From NCBI GenBank assembly GCA_947044365.1, contig OX345636.1, forward strand, positions 18,082,548 through 18,146,547: a DNA stretch of 64,000 nt. Reading direction: 5' to 3'. A program made the translations under genes and the position numbers. The notes below the pieces were generated by a model that saw nothing but the letters and a program-made list of their open reading frames with translations, was not told where the DNA came from and did no database searches. Every line of letters starts with the position of its first letter. Position 1 is the first letter of the stretch. Positions 1 to 11,285 of the stretch are shown in pieces. The stretch is from Petrosia ficiformis. Taxonomy: Eukaryota; Porifera; Demospongiae; Haplosclerida; Petrosiidae.

Positions 1-859
1 GTGTCGTATGATAAGATCTTTGGAGGTGAATAAATGACAACTATTATATATGAGAGCTAGTTTCATAGCAAAAATAGGTACAAACTTTCGTTTACTTGGT
101 GAATTTTTGTTGAAATATAGATTCAACAAAAAATGATCAACTCTGAATCACCATAATGGAAGGTAAAAGGTGTATTTCTAGTGACTGAAGATTGGCACAC
201 TCTTATCTGTGAGTTTGCACAAATATGAATGTACACTACATGTATTATAATTATTGAAAGTTAATTAAGAACAAAGTGGTCTAACCCACAAAGCAGTAAC
301 ACACTCAGGTTAACATGAAAACACACTCAAAATGTGTTTCAGATAAAAAATGTCATACTTGGTATAATATATATGTCATTACTTGGTAGTGGAGTATATC
401 CAATTTGTAATGCATTTTTATGCACTATAGACGATTTTCAGCAATTGATATATATTTGGTTATTTTAGCCCACTTCACTTCTGAGCCCTTGAATTAGGGT
501 TATATGGAAGTGTCTTTACAGTACAATATTAATATCAGCCAGTGATCATGTTACACTTTACTAATTATGTAATTTACTATGTCATAATAATGTCACTGTA
601 AAGCCAAAGTCAGACTACTACAATGCATGTGTAGATTTTCTAACTCAGAGTGTCATGTAACTTCCACCAGAAATTGTTGCAGCTACATATGAGAGCATGT
701 ACTCCAAGTAAAAGCTCTTAATAAAACAACGACTGAGAGTGTTATTCCATCAGATATATGGAGGAGTAAAGAGGAACGAGATATAGCAATTACAAGACAA
801 ATTGTGAACTAATTTGTACATTTGAGGATGATGAATCATTCTATATTATAGATGTGACT
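1..859. other. AT-rich stretch without recognisable gene
   Basis: I see no coding exon, RNA gene or ordered repeat here. It may be part of the same decayed element as the fragment that follows, but no conserved motif can be read. Confidence 0.5.
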
Positions 860-863
860 ATTC

Positions 864-1203
864 ATGCATTTGATAGAAGGAATGTGTATGCTATATAGTG
901 AGGGATTAATGTTTGTGGAATCCCATGATGCCATCAAGGAAGGGGATGGCTATAGGATACTGCATTGCTGGTGTTACCTGTCTTATAAAACTAACTATTC
1001 CTTTGTAACACATTTCTACTTAATTCTTCAAGACAAGCTGCTCACTTACTATGGAGTAGAACTGTAAATTCTTGTGGAGTAAAGGGGAAGAACATTTGAT
1101 GGATCTTCAGTTAGAATACATGAACAGAGTTATGAAGGAATCAATCAAAAATCTTGGATCAAATAAATCACATGTTGGTATCGAAAGAGTTGAAATGCTT
1201 TAG
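864..1203 (+). pseudogene. Decayed DUF6589-type transposon-associated gene fragment
   Basis: Two pieces in different reading frames read like consecutive parts of the DUF6589 family, a large protein family spread with mobile DNA in invertebrates. The first piece (864-1067) contains HDAIKEGDGYRILHCW followed by a KTNYS element. The second (1093-1203) contains HLMDLQLEYMNR then KESIKNLGSNKSHVGIERV, like the family's pattern of a DLxxEHxNR motif followed by IKxxGSN. A frameshift separates them and a stop follows at 1201, so this is a relic. The family assignment rests on remembered motif order, not on a search. No intact flanking exons are visible. Confidence 0.5.
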
Positions 1204-2921
1204 GTAATCTTATGTGTACTATTGAAAACTTTGAGACAGTTATATATAAATGTTAGTTCACATTCTGATATTCATCATCAAACCAATGGTGACAGATCAA
1301 GAGATTGTGATATCATCATTTATAAGCCATTGTCATCAAAGGTGTTAGAATAAATTCCTTGTTGTTGCAAAGCATTCCAGACCATGAATAAGCCTTTTAC
1401 GCATGCAAAAACTGGATATGTGCCAATCAAATGTCATGGACGATAAATCATGAATTTTACTTATTGTATAATAGTATAAATTATATAAGTATACATGTAT
1501 ATATGTGCTGTGTTTGAAAAAATTATTTGTACAAAAAAATAATATTAATAATACATTTTAGTATAATTATCATAATTATTATGAAAAAATGTCTATACTG
1601 TTTGCTTCACAATACCAACAATCACATTAATTTTGAATAACTATCACATCAGATATTGTAAATCTATTTACATGACTATAATTTGAAAAAGTTTTCCAAC
1701 AGTCTGTCCCACCTGTTGCTATCCATATTTAAACTGTATTTGACTATTTGTTCATCACAATAGTGTTTGTCAATCTGATTTACAAAGAAGTGCACAAGCA
1801 GCTGCACCATCCCTCCCAGCTCTCCCAGTCTCCTGTATACTATATACTATATAATTATGTCATTTAGAAAATCAGTTAATCATCAGATGTCTTGGAATGA
1901 TTGTCACCATCTACAAAACCAAAATTATGCTGTTTAAACATTTATTAATGACATATTTGGACCTCTAGCAGACAGATTGAAATGGGAAGGGCAGAAACAC
2001 TTCGCATGATTATTTATGAAGATTGCAAGACTAATTATTATGTATGTACATGTACATTACATGTGTGTTATGTGTGTGTGGCTATATGTATAGAACATGT
2101 GTGACTATACACATGTATGTATAGTACATTTGTGTGTGACTATATGTACAATACATGTTTGACTATATATACACATGTACTGTGTTGAGTCTACAGGGTG
2201 TACGAAATGATGATTAATAGACAATGACAAATGCAATATCTCTAATGAAATAAGCACATGATGATTAGTGTGTTACCTGGGGCAGGATTTGAAACTGTCG
2301 TATTCAAGCTAACTCCTTAAGATTCTACTTGGCTTGTAGAACTTGCGTTTTGAAGTTACAATTAGTTTGCATGTCATAGTTTTCCACAAATGATTCTACA
2401 GCTGTGATTCTGGAATAGAAAAACTAACATACATTTGCCTTCTCGTACACATTGCTTCATTTAATTAGCACACTCAAGGTCATTACTTACAAACCCAGCA
2501 GTCAAACCGTTTGACACAGAGTTTGATACATGATCTTCCATAATGGCTATAAGTTTACATGAACTTGTCAAAAGTTAGAGACACGCACTTGTCATAATGT
2601 TATAGTGCAAACTCTTTCCAAATCCCGTTGGCAGACTGAGGAAAACATCCCTTTCTTTTTACAAAATCGCTTTCCTGTTTAAGTTTCAACTCATATATCC
2701 AAGACATCTAAGCACTACTCTTTCTCCTCATTTTATGGATTATGCATCTGACATTTTGATAGCTATATAGTGATGTGATTGGTAGTACCAGTATATATAT
2801 ATTTATTATATCTTTTTCATTATTGAATAAACAGTCTTCCATGCTCAGTGAAGGGTATGACTAGGCCGCACTATTGCTAAACAGAGAAGTTGTGAATACT
2901 GTGAGTGTATTATCCTCTTCA
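1204..2921. other. Intergenic, no gene; degenerate tandem tract near 2.04-2.19 kb
   Basis: No credible exon. Around 2040-2190 a loose tandem pattern of GTGTGACTATA with ACATGTA repeats three to four times. The rest is AT-rich single-copy-looking sequence. Confidence 0.45.
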
Positions 2922-3060
2922 AGGAATGGATATGTTCCTGTATGACTATAATGTCCAGCTCTCTGATGTGTTTATAAGATGTTTAACTCTTATACAGCTT
3001 ATCCGGAATTTTTTTTTCATAACAAACAGACACATGCACACAGTACCAATTACTCACTCT
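2922..3060. repeat. 139-bp direct repeat, copy 1
   Basis: Begins AGGAATGGATATGTTCCTG and ends TTACTCACTCT. As read by eye it is identical to 3594-3732; the flanks differ immediately outside. The spacing is 672 bp. Exact identity points to a recent local duplication or an assembly artefact. Confidence 0.8.
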
Positions 3061-3281
3061 CTGTCTTTGCATTTTTATCATCTCTCTCTATAGTGTTAGG
3101 TAAACAAAGCAGTATTTCGTTTATTCAGATATATAACTGTTTTTATTCTGTGATTTAGTTGTTTATTATGCAACTTACATTTTTTACAATTTCCCAATAT
3201 ATTCACATTTGAAGTACAAGTATTACTATTCAGTGTTATGTTACACTGCATATACCTTTGAAAACTAACACTAAACTTACT

Positions 3282-3462
3282 TGAAGAACCACCAACATAG
3301 ATAGTATAGGTCAGCATCCTTAGTACAAAAGTACTTGGCTCTTTTACGAAATGCCAATTTGTCTGATTTCGAAAAATCTTTGGGATAAACTCCGCAATCC
3401 AGGTAACTATGAATGGTTGCTGGTTGCATAAGCAAATCGACCATCACAGTTGTCACCATCAA
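3282..3462 (-). other. Possible retroelement integrase-linker exon fragment
   Basis: Minus-strand open stretch containing KSDKLAFRKRAKYF followed by DADLYYL. This resembles the basic helix and 'DGxLYY' segment just before the zinc-binding domain of Gypsy/KRAB-A-type integrases. It ends in TTCTTCAA followed by GTAAGT, which looks like a splice donor. There is no further domain and no clear start. It could be chance; I rate it low. Confidence 0.25.
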
Positions 3463-3593
3463 AGTCCTCTAGTTAACCGTCAACATTAGCAGAGTCTTCC
3501 ACTACGCCATGAGCCATCTTGCATGCACGCACGGCCAGGGGATCCCTTATTTACACGAGGGGGTCCCCGTTTTGCCAACAACATTAGGGACCC

Positions 3594-3732
3594 AGGAATG
3601 GATATGTTCCTGTATGACTATAATGTCCAGCTCTCTGATGTGTTTATAAGATGTTTAACTCTTATACAGCTTATCCGGAATTTTTTTTTCATAACAAACA
3701 GACACATGCACACAGTACCAATTACTCACTCT
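3594..3732. repeat. 139-bp direct repeat, copy 2
   Basis: Second copy of 2922-3060, lying 184 bp upstream of the sulfotransferase start codon, so it may reach into that gene's promoter region. Confidence 0.8.
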
Positions 3733-3916
3733 TTTGTGTAGCCTGTATCTGGCTAAAATGAGGAAACGTCTGGGAAACTGTGATAGAACTTATGAGCTTC
3801 TGCAGTAATTTTAGCAGTGTCAATTAGATTCATCGTGAAAACAAACAACTCTGCAGGGATCCGCCCTTCTCTATTGAAACAATAAGTATCGATTTCATTG
3901 TAAGGATTTACGCGTG

Positions 3917-4876
3917 ATGACCGCAACGAGGAACAAGATCCTGCAGCATGTCTTCTGGACTATCGTTGTTGCAACTGTGTGTTGTTGTATCTTTTATATT
4001 TGGACAAATGGCAGTACACCTTCTCCTGAAAATCCGAAAATTGCAAGTGTAAGTACAACCATTCATGTCAATACATCACTATCACATAAGGAGAAAAGAT
4101 TTCCAAATGCTATGATAATTGGAAGTGCAAAAAGTGGAACAAGAGCATTGCTTGAAATGTTAGGCTCCCATCCCATGATCAAATGTGCTTCAAAGGAAGT
4201 CAATTACTTTTCATTTTATTTTAACAAAGGTTTAGAATGGTATATCAACCAAATGCCTGAGACTATGAAGAATGAATTGACAATTGAGAAATCCCCTCGA
4301 TATTTCACAACTTCACTATCACCAGAGCGAATTTATAACTTCGACAGGAATGTACAATTCATTTTAATAGTACGCAACCCAATTAACAGAACTGTGTCTC
4401 ACTATGTTGAATGGATGTCTCGAATGACAAAAAATGAGAAGCAAGTATGTAGTTTTGATGATAGAATACTTCATCCAAATGGTACAATAGTAAGTACGAT
4501 AGATGAGATAAATGTTAGCATGTATGATGTTCATTATCAACGATGGCTGAAGTGGTTTGATAAAAAGCAGATACTTGTTTTGAATGGTGATGAACTGATT
4601 ACTAACCCAGTTCCTATACTTAATAAAGTTGAGTCTTTCTTAAATGTTTCACATTACTTCAAAAATAGTATGTTTACAATAAATAAAGAAAAGGGTTTCT
4701 ACTGTTGGAAGAGAAATGCTACAACAGAAGAGCTTCAATCTTTAGGCAAAAGTAAAGGTCGACCTCATCCCACTGTATCAAACAGTACTCCAAATAAACT
4801 AAAAGAAATCTTACGACCACATGCCGAAAGGTTTTGTCAATTAGCTGATGTCAAATTTAATTGGTGTTCTTTATAA
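3917..4876 (+). CDS. Heparan sulfate glucosamine 3-O-sulfotransferase-like enzyme
   Basis: Golgi-type sulfotransferase that would move sulfate from PAPS to a glucosamine of heparan sulfate or a related glycan. The 319-aa protein starts at the ATG at 3917 (the codon before it is GTG). Residues 11-29 form one hydrophobic segment, giving a type II membrane anchor; a short stem follows. The 5'-phosphosulfate loop is GSAKSGTRALLE (69-80, Lys72), then KEVNYFS (93-99), EKSPRYF (124-130), and the 3'-phosphate site IVRNPINRTVSHY (151-163, Arg153, Ser161). GKSKGRPHP (277-285) is a hallmark of the 3-OST group. It is intronless and of normal length. Odd: Cys263 of GFYCW is kept, but its usual partner just before the GKSKGR motif is Ser, so the family disulfide seems lost. 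Asn-glycosylation sequons occur at several places. Sulfotransferase identity is near certain; 3-OST specificity is likely. Confidence 0.88.
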   Translation: MTATRNKILQHVFWTIVVATVCCCIFYIWTNGSTPSPENPKIASVSTTIHVNTSLSHKEKRFPNAMIIGSAKSGTRALLEMLGSHPMIKCASKEVNYFSFYFNKGLEWYINQMPETMKNELTIEKSPRYFTTSLSPERIYNFDRNVQFILIVRNPINRTVSHYVEWMSRMTKNEKQVCSFDDRILHPNGTIVSTIDEINVSMYDVHYQRWLKWFDKKQILVLNGDELITNPVPILNKVESFLNVSHYFKNSMFTINKEKGFYCWKRNATTEELQSLGKSKGRPHPTVSNSTPNKLKEILRPHAERFCQLADVKFNWCSL

Positions 4877-5019
4877 TCATGCATTGTGCATCATGCAACA
4901 TAATGTATTTTGTAAGCCATGATTATTTTTAATTATTCAAAATTGATTAAAGAATTATAAGTGAACTTTTGCATAATACAAAACAAAACCAAGAACCAAC
5001 AACAATAGCGAAACATTTT
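4877..5019 (+). other. Probable 3' UTR of the sulfotransferase
   Basis: AT-rich sequence directly after the stop codon. No canonical AATAAA is present; AATTATAAG at about 4953 is the nearest A-rich candidate. Confidence 0.3.
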
Positions 5020-5180
5020 AAATGAAAATGAAAATGAAAAGATGTAGGGATGTCACAACCCTAAAAGTATGCGAACAAGGTTGGGAGGTTAACGTAGCAC
5101 CCAAAATTAAACAAACCACATTTCCATATAACCCTATATAAGTACAGCACTTCGTGTTTTGCTTTATAGCAGGTGTAATT
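5020..5180. repeat. Partial MITE (family C, 'GATGTAGGGATGTC' ends)
   Basis: Shares GATGTAGGGATGTC...ACCC, AAATTAAACAAACCAC and CCATATAACCCTA(T/C)ATAAGTACAG in the same order as the complete element at 27733-27985. The second inverted half is missing. Confidence 0.65.
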
Positions 5181-6220
5181 AAGGCCTGATAGCTGTTATA
5201 TAAATTACAATTAGTATTATTATTGATTGTGTTGAATTTATTGTTGAAAATACATTCCCAATACCTGTTAAAGGGAACTGTTACCTCATTACATTCATGG
5301 ACGGCTTTTAATCCCAACAATTTCCAAGTTAGCAACATAACGAGAGACCCATACAGATTTGCAAACTATAAGTGAAGACTTTATAGTTAATGTATAGTAA
5401 ACTTAATTATTGTCGCAAACACTACAATTATTGGTAGTACTAGTTTTCTCGGTTCAAGAATAGCTTTAGGTCTTCATGATATATAGCTATAGGTTACAAA
5501 GCAATTTAACAGATGATTCGATTAACCTACCCCTTGAACGTATGACTTCGTACAGGTATGATAAGCTAGTGGAAAGAAAGTTAATCCCCAAATATGAGGA
5601 TTAACTTTAATTTTTTGTAATAATAACCATATCATTGATGCTCCAGTGTATATAGTCTCGTGCAGTCAGACCCAACCTATTATGGAGGAAGGGTAGCATT
5701 TATCAAGAGCGTCGCAAACTGATAATTGAATTCATAAATGTAGTAATGAATTCATAGGTGTGAAAGTATGTTGCTTATTTTGATTATGAATACGGTTTGT
5801 CACCCAATAAAATGAATCGCGTTATGTACAGCGAATTTCATGTTATTCCGTCAAATAACCACACTCCTCTGTTACATGTGCGCGTGCATTGTCAACCGGT
5901 CCGGAAATTCTTCTCAGATTCGGGATCCGGTACCCGGGTGAAACGCACTCGGATCAACATGCGCTAGTCAGAGGTGACGCCCTTATTGAACGCCCTCAAA
6001 TTACTGTACTCCATAATCGGAGCATTACCCAAACCCTCGTGTAATGGAAAAACCAAGAGCAGTATAAAACAATTGAATTGGCAGCTCAAAGAACAGGGCT
6101 GTCAACAGAGCAAATTTAAGGTAATGATTAGTGTAAAGAATTTAACTTATCTTACTCTCTGTGGATGAAGCAGTTATGAGTAACATGTATAAAAACGGTA
6201 ATTAGAGATTATAATGAAAA
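5181..6220. other. Intergenic, no supported gene
   Basis: Contains short open frames only. One at about 5980-6125 has a reading that superficially resembles a homeodomain helix but carries stops (see rejected items). A somewhat GC-richer patch lies at 5880-5970. Confidence 0.4.
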
Positions 6221-6229
6221 TCATATCAT

Positions 6230-6457
6230 ATTCGATAACTGAGAGAATAGCATTCCAAACAATTTTTTTATCACTTCTCCTACTCCAATGGGGCACACAC
6301 CAGGACATTTATCAAAGGCAATCAGCCTTGAAACAGTGAATGCAATGAGACCAGAGGGATTCACATAAGTAGCGATTTCCGACTTCATTTTTTTTTGGTA
6401 TGTCGTGCGATTACGGGATCTACAGACGTACCATGATGTACTACGGTAGAAGAACAT
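6230..6457 (-). pseudogene. Reverse transcriptase fragment
   Basis: The translation contains SGLIAFTVSRLIAFDKCPG then VCPIGVGEVIKKL. This matches the entry segment of a reverse-transcriptase domain in a widespread invertebrate retroelement group (pattern AxxLIxLDKxPGxRPIGxGEV). The usual RPIG is VCPIG here (Arg to Cys). No downstream palm motif follows, so the fragment is only the first part of the fingers. Which retroelement order it belongs to cannot be decided from this piece. Confidence 0.55.
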
Positions 6458-6608
6458 GGATTGGAAATAGTGGAATAGTAGGGGGTTCTTTTGGTGCTAG
6501 TTTCGTGAAAATTGACCTAGCGGCTACGGAGATACGATTGCATTTTATTCAACCGTTACATACAAAATAAATGGACGTAAAATTTTACGGGAATATTAAA
6601 TAGAATTA

Positions 6609-8594
6609 ATGGCACCGCGCAGCGATGGTGTTAGTAGCTCATTCCGTGAGCGTGCTAGACTGAAAAAGGAAGTTCGATGATCTCAAAGGTAAGTTTATAC
6701 TCTGATCTCGAATTTGAGCCCTGTTTTTCATCAAAACACTCACATTGACGAATATTAGAGTAGAAACTAGTCAGAATTTAACTGCAGCATTTACAATAAT
6801 GTGTATTTTAACATTCTACAAGGAGAAATCGACTCAGAAATATCCGTTTCTTACTTTCATACTCAAAATCAGGGATAGCTGCCTGTTTTCCCCGGAATTA
6901 AATATGCGCACTATTAATATTTATATTATTAATAATCACATGATCAGTGGATATAAGGTTTCATGTTTGAACTTCAAGGAGAAGTGGTTTCAGGTGTGTG
7001 TTTTTTTTGTGTCTGTGTCTGTGTCTGTGTTTGTGTGTGTGTGGGTGTGTGTTACTGTATACTGTATACTGCATTTATGGAGTTAGATTATAACTGGTAA
7101 TGTTTTCCACAGATGGAGGCATGGCAGCTTTTAACTACCCTGGTCAGTTCTGCAAAGATGCTGGCATTCTTTGTGATGCTCTCATGTTGGAGTCAGCAGT
7201 TTTACCAATTCTAAGAGAAGAGGATTTAAATAAAGGTATTGATCTTGAACTGAATCAGTTTCGAGTAGACAGCAACCTTTCATGGCAAGACTTTCATGAA
7301 TGGATTGTTAGGCTATGTCCTGTTGCTACTATCCCTTCTTTTACGACAATGAAAGTCAACATTAGTCACTTAGAGAGTAAGATAAAAGAACTTAAAAGAA
7401 ACAAACAGCATGTCAAGCTTCATGATGTTATGAATGAAGCTTTCATACATTCAAGACGGGGAAAGGATACAACTCAGTACATGCAGCCCTCTAAAACTAG
7501 TACAGGTACTGTTGAGTTTGAAGTTTATCCGTTGTAAACCATGAACTAGCTTGTGAACTTACAACAGCAAAAGATGCCCTGGCATTGCAAGAAATGAGGG
7601 CAAATGAATTGTCATCTAAACTTAGCACACTAAATGTACGTAACATGAACAAGAAATTGTGAAGAAGAGACGAAAAGATTACAAGGTTAAAGGAAGAAGT
7701 TAAAGAGAAGAGGAAATTTGAAGATCGTGTTAAGCGTACCGAGCTGACTGCTCAGAGATACAGGGTTAATCTACGGAATGCTAAGAAGCGAGCGGATTGC
7801 ATTGTTAAAGAAACGAAACAACTATATGCTCAAACAAAGCTTGTTGATAAAGAAATGATTGAGCTTTGGAAGGAATTATATGATGTTGTTGACGAGCGTG
7901 ACTCCCTGCTTCAGAGGATACTAGAACTACAATTGGACAAATTTGAAACCAAAGAGCATAGACAAAAGTATCTGGACAATGTGAGGCAGTGCTGCATTGA
8001 GTTACTGAGCATGAATGTTGGGATCAAAAATGTTGAACCTGTAATCAGGTGTGTGCTAAAGCACATGACTGGTATAGTGGTTGATGAATTACCACAGTCA
8101 ACAACATTGGTGAGAATGCTTGCAGAGATGAAAGGTCTGTCATGTCAACAGATAGTGGAAGAACTACATGATCATGACAACCTCACCCCCCGCTTATCAG
8201 AGATGCTTACTGGATCCACAACACAGGTCTTGCATACTTTCAGGCAGATACTATCTGATGTAGAACTAGTTGCTGGTCCTAAAGCTGGAGGCCTTATTTT
8301 AGCAAAGATTAAGAATACTATGTCAGAAAAGCTCTATCTCAGTTGAAATCCAAGTCAGCAAAGGTGAAGGCAATCAAGGCTCAATTAGACTTTAGGAAGT
8401 GTGTTCTGGAACAGAAGCATCCAGAGAAAAATGTATTTTTCATATCAAAAAATCGTAAACAACTTACAGTTGATGAACTAATCATAAACCTTGAGAGGTT
8501 GCTAGCTGTATCAGCTCCACTGGATCTAGACAGGCACACAGCTGTAAATCAGGAGTCCCTTGTTGGCAAGCGAATACGACACAAATTACTATAA
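6609..8594 (+). pseudogene. Broken coiled-coil protein gene, two exons, unrecognised family
   Basis: Exon 1 (6609-6688) starts MAPRSDGVSSSFRERARLKK and reaches CAAAG/GTAAGT; the intron ends TTTTCCACAG at 7110. Exon 2 reads through a helical region with SHLESKIKELKRNKQ, then a long Lys/Glu/Arg coiled coil (about 7600-7920), then MKGLSCQQIVEELHDHDNLT, and ends with KQLTVDELIINLERLLAVS. Damage: a stop ends exon 1 early (7 codons before the donor or by a shift), a 1-base shift lies near 7530, an in-frame TGA at about 7662, and a missing A near 8333 (the frame continues KALSQLKSKSAKVKAIKAQ). It looks like a relative of long coiled-coil genes multiplied in sponges and cnidarians, possibly element-borne, with the central part absent after DNLT. 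No function is claimed. Confidence 0.55.
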
Positions 8595-9639
8595 TACTAT
8601 ATTTAGTGTGTTATGTTTACTTTTTTTAGTTATTGTTATAAATAACAATGAAGTGTATTATGGTCAAGATGGTCTTACAATTAAAACATAATCTAGTTTG
8701 AAATGCTATCTTTAACAAGTATTTTGATGTATGTTATGTTTCCATAGCTTATTCTAAAGTGAAGATATAATAAAAAGAAGGACATCAAAGTCCACGGTGC
8801 CATATTTTCAATGTAAAATCCTGTAAAGTAAACTAGTAATTCTTCAACCTATAATTTTGTAGTCGAAAGTGATATCGATGTAAAATTTTCAACATTATCA
8901 TTTCCTAGGACCAAATAAATAGGTGGTTGCAGTTTTGACCTGCATTTATACGGTTTCATTTTTAGTTGGACATCGCTTCTTTAAGGGTAGATTCAAAGAT
9001 TTGATAGAGTAGAGAAAGAAGTTTATCAAAATCGTATTGAAAAGAAATTTGCCACAGACATTGTTTTAGCAAGTTACAGACTCATACATTCTACCTCTGT
9101 AAGCTCTCCAGTTTCTGCCAGCAATAACCCACACCCTCAGCCACACCCTATGTGATCACGTGAGATCAAACGTGGCGGTCAGTTTAGAGCAATACCTTCC
9201 TTTCTGCTATTATTGAACTTTTGTTTGACTTTCAAATTACATATATTTGAACTGTAACTTCAATGTTTTTGCTCATTGTAGTTGTAACAATGTATTCATT
9301 ATAGGATAATTATCTTTAGTAACTGACAGTTAGATATTTTGGTAATGAATGAGGTAATGAATATTTGTTGGAAGAGTATATTATGTAATTTCACTGTAAG
9401 TAATATAGTTATTGTACTAGTGCGAAGCAGTACAGCTGATGGAGAATCATTCTTAGTCATCTTCCATGTGTTTTTATATTTATCAGAAATAATCTTAGCC
9501 CGGCACTCTATAGCCACAAAAAAACTTTCTCAACCAACTTTCAACTTTATATAAACAACAAATTTAAGTTTGTTACATTCTCTCTTGCATCTCATTTATT
9601 TAATTGTTGCAATTGCAACCTATCCTTAAGCTACAGCGG
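8595..9639. other. Intergenic, no gene seen
   Basis: AT-rich DNA with only short chance frames on both strands. No element ends could be paired. Confidence 0.45.
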
Positions 9640-10110
9640 CGAGGCCACGCACCAAAGGTGCTTCATTAACCGAGCACCCGGGAATGATGCAACTATGTAT
9701 ACAACGCGCGCAAGTGGACACAAGAATAATTTATATATAATTATATATACAATTTTGTATAGTTCGAAACCATGGGAAAGTAATCAAAGGGACGGCCCTA
9801 CGGACCATAAAAAAGTAGATGAAACAAAAATTATTAATTTATGGCCCGTATGCCGAGGGCAATCTCCGCTTTCCACGGGGTTTAATGTTTATATCATTGC
9901 ATAAGTATGCATTGTATATACATTGTATTTACGTATTAAGAAAGTTGCGTCATTGCCGGGGGAAACTGGAGCTAATAGCAAGCTATGCTAAAATATATTC
10001 CTATAATAACTATAATAGGCTGTTGTGTTTCAGGCATGATAAAGTCAGCCATGATTACTGAATGCTGGACACCACAAAGCAGTCATAGGGATACTTTCTT
10101 CTCTATTATT
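9640..10110. repeat. Two partial MITE-A copies placed head to head
   Basis: 9640-9812 is a diverged minus-strand copy (GAGCACCCGGGAATGATGCAACT...GGCCCTACGGACCATAAAA). 9838-10110 is a plus-strand copy (TTTATGGCCCGTA...GGCTGTTGTGTTTCAGGC...AAAGCAGTCATAGGGATAC). Complete relatives are at 28064-28499, 59558-60048 and 61212-61705. Confidence 0.7.
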
Positions 10111-10383
10111 GTTTTTACTAAATATGAAGCAATAAACATTGTATGGACGGTATACACTTATTAAAGACTCAAACATTAATGTTGAATAAGGACTTGTGTG
10201 CCTACCAGCCATTGTGAGTTGGTATATGTGACCGGATTTTCTAATTTTCAAACATTTTCAAAAACATGGAAAGGTAAAACGTTTGGGAAAGAGACTCAAA
10301 TTATTATATAACATTGTTTGTCAGTCTATATGATAAAACTGCCAAGTATTGAATAAAGTTTTGATTGCCCTCTCTGAAAATAT

Positions 10384-10541
10384 GTTATTTGTTGACAAAT
10401 TCCACGACTTTGTACTTATAATTTTTTTTAAATTGTGTATAAACTATAAAGATATATATAATATATCTATATACACAAATGTTTTAAAAAAAATTATTTG
10501 TTATTATAAGTACAAAGTCTGGATTTTTTTGTCAACAAATA
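10384..10541. repeat. Palindromic MITE with 'TTATTTGTTGACAAA' ends
   Basis: The inverted ends are TTATTTGTTGACAAATTCCA and its complement at 10520-10541. A second inverted pair, GACTTTGTACTTATAA, lies inside it. The centre is AT-rich. There is no coding content. Confidence 0.7.
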
Positions 10542-10599
10542 ACTTTGTTTGAATGACAATTTACAATAATAATTTATACCTCAGAAACATATTATTATC

Positions 10600-11285
10600 A
10601 ATACTGCATTGAAACCCCTGTGACCAAAATGAGGGTTAAAAAAACCAATTCATTTTTACAGTGAATTCAGGACTACAACCCTTGAACAATATCTATTTAA
10701 GCATTCCTTGTATGCAGGTTTATAGTTACATCCTCCACTATTAATTTACATAGTCATTGTGAACACAACATTTCAACACTATACATTAAAATTACAAATT
10801 GGCTTACCTTCTAACAGCTTAATACTGCAGTATGGTGTGAAAAGGCATATTATTAAATTGGCATGCAATTGAGGTAACAAACTGATTGGTTGAAATAACC
10901 AAACCTTTTTTTGCAGTGCACTGTAAAAAATAATGGGTTATTTTAACCCTTATTTGGTTACATGAGTTTCATTTCCTCCTGCATGAACCAATGCTGATTT
11001 CTTTCCTTGCTATGTAATGATTACAAGTAGTAATAATTTATTTCTTTTCATCTTGATATAATTATATGGACTAGTACAAAGTACATCCCATAATATAGAA
11101 TACAATTTTACTTCAGTTATATATAATATATATACAGATATAATATCCATTGGGAATATAATGATTGTTTTAAATTTCCACCATAAACATGATTATTATG
11201 TTCCTAATGAATAGTTACATCTGTACTTCCCATTAGGAACATAATAAACATTGTGCTACTAGCTGTTTATTTTATTTGTTTTGAC
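10600..11285 (-). repeat. Diverged minus-strand copy of the 28-42 kb repeat unit
   Basis: The reverse complement carries the same ordered blocks as 28740-29220: paired hairpin blocks of TATTATGTTCC with GGAACATAATA, CTGAAGTAAAATTGTATTC, TACTACTTGTAATCATTAC and GAAACTCATGTAACC. It shows that the unit family is dispersed and not only local. Confidence 0.7.

Noticed and set aside
5925..5945. Cloning-vector polylinker (GGATCCGGTACCCGGG)
   Set aside because: Three adjacent restriction sites look suspicious, but the flanks show no vector text and the order differs from common polylinkers; probably chance.
5974..6125. Homeobox-like reading (YKTIELAAQ..GLSTEQI)
   Set aside because: Stops interrupt it, no WFxNRR helix follows, and the neighbouring frame is equally open.
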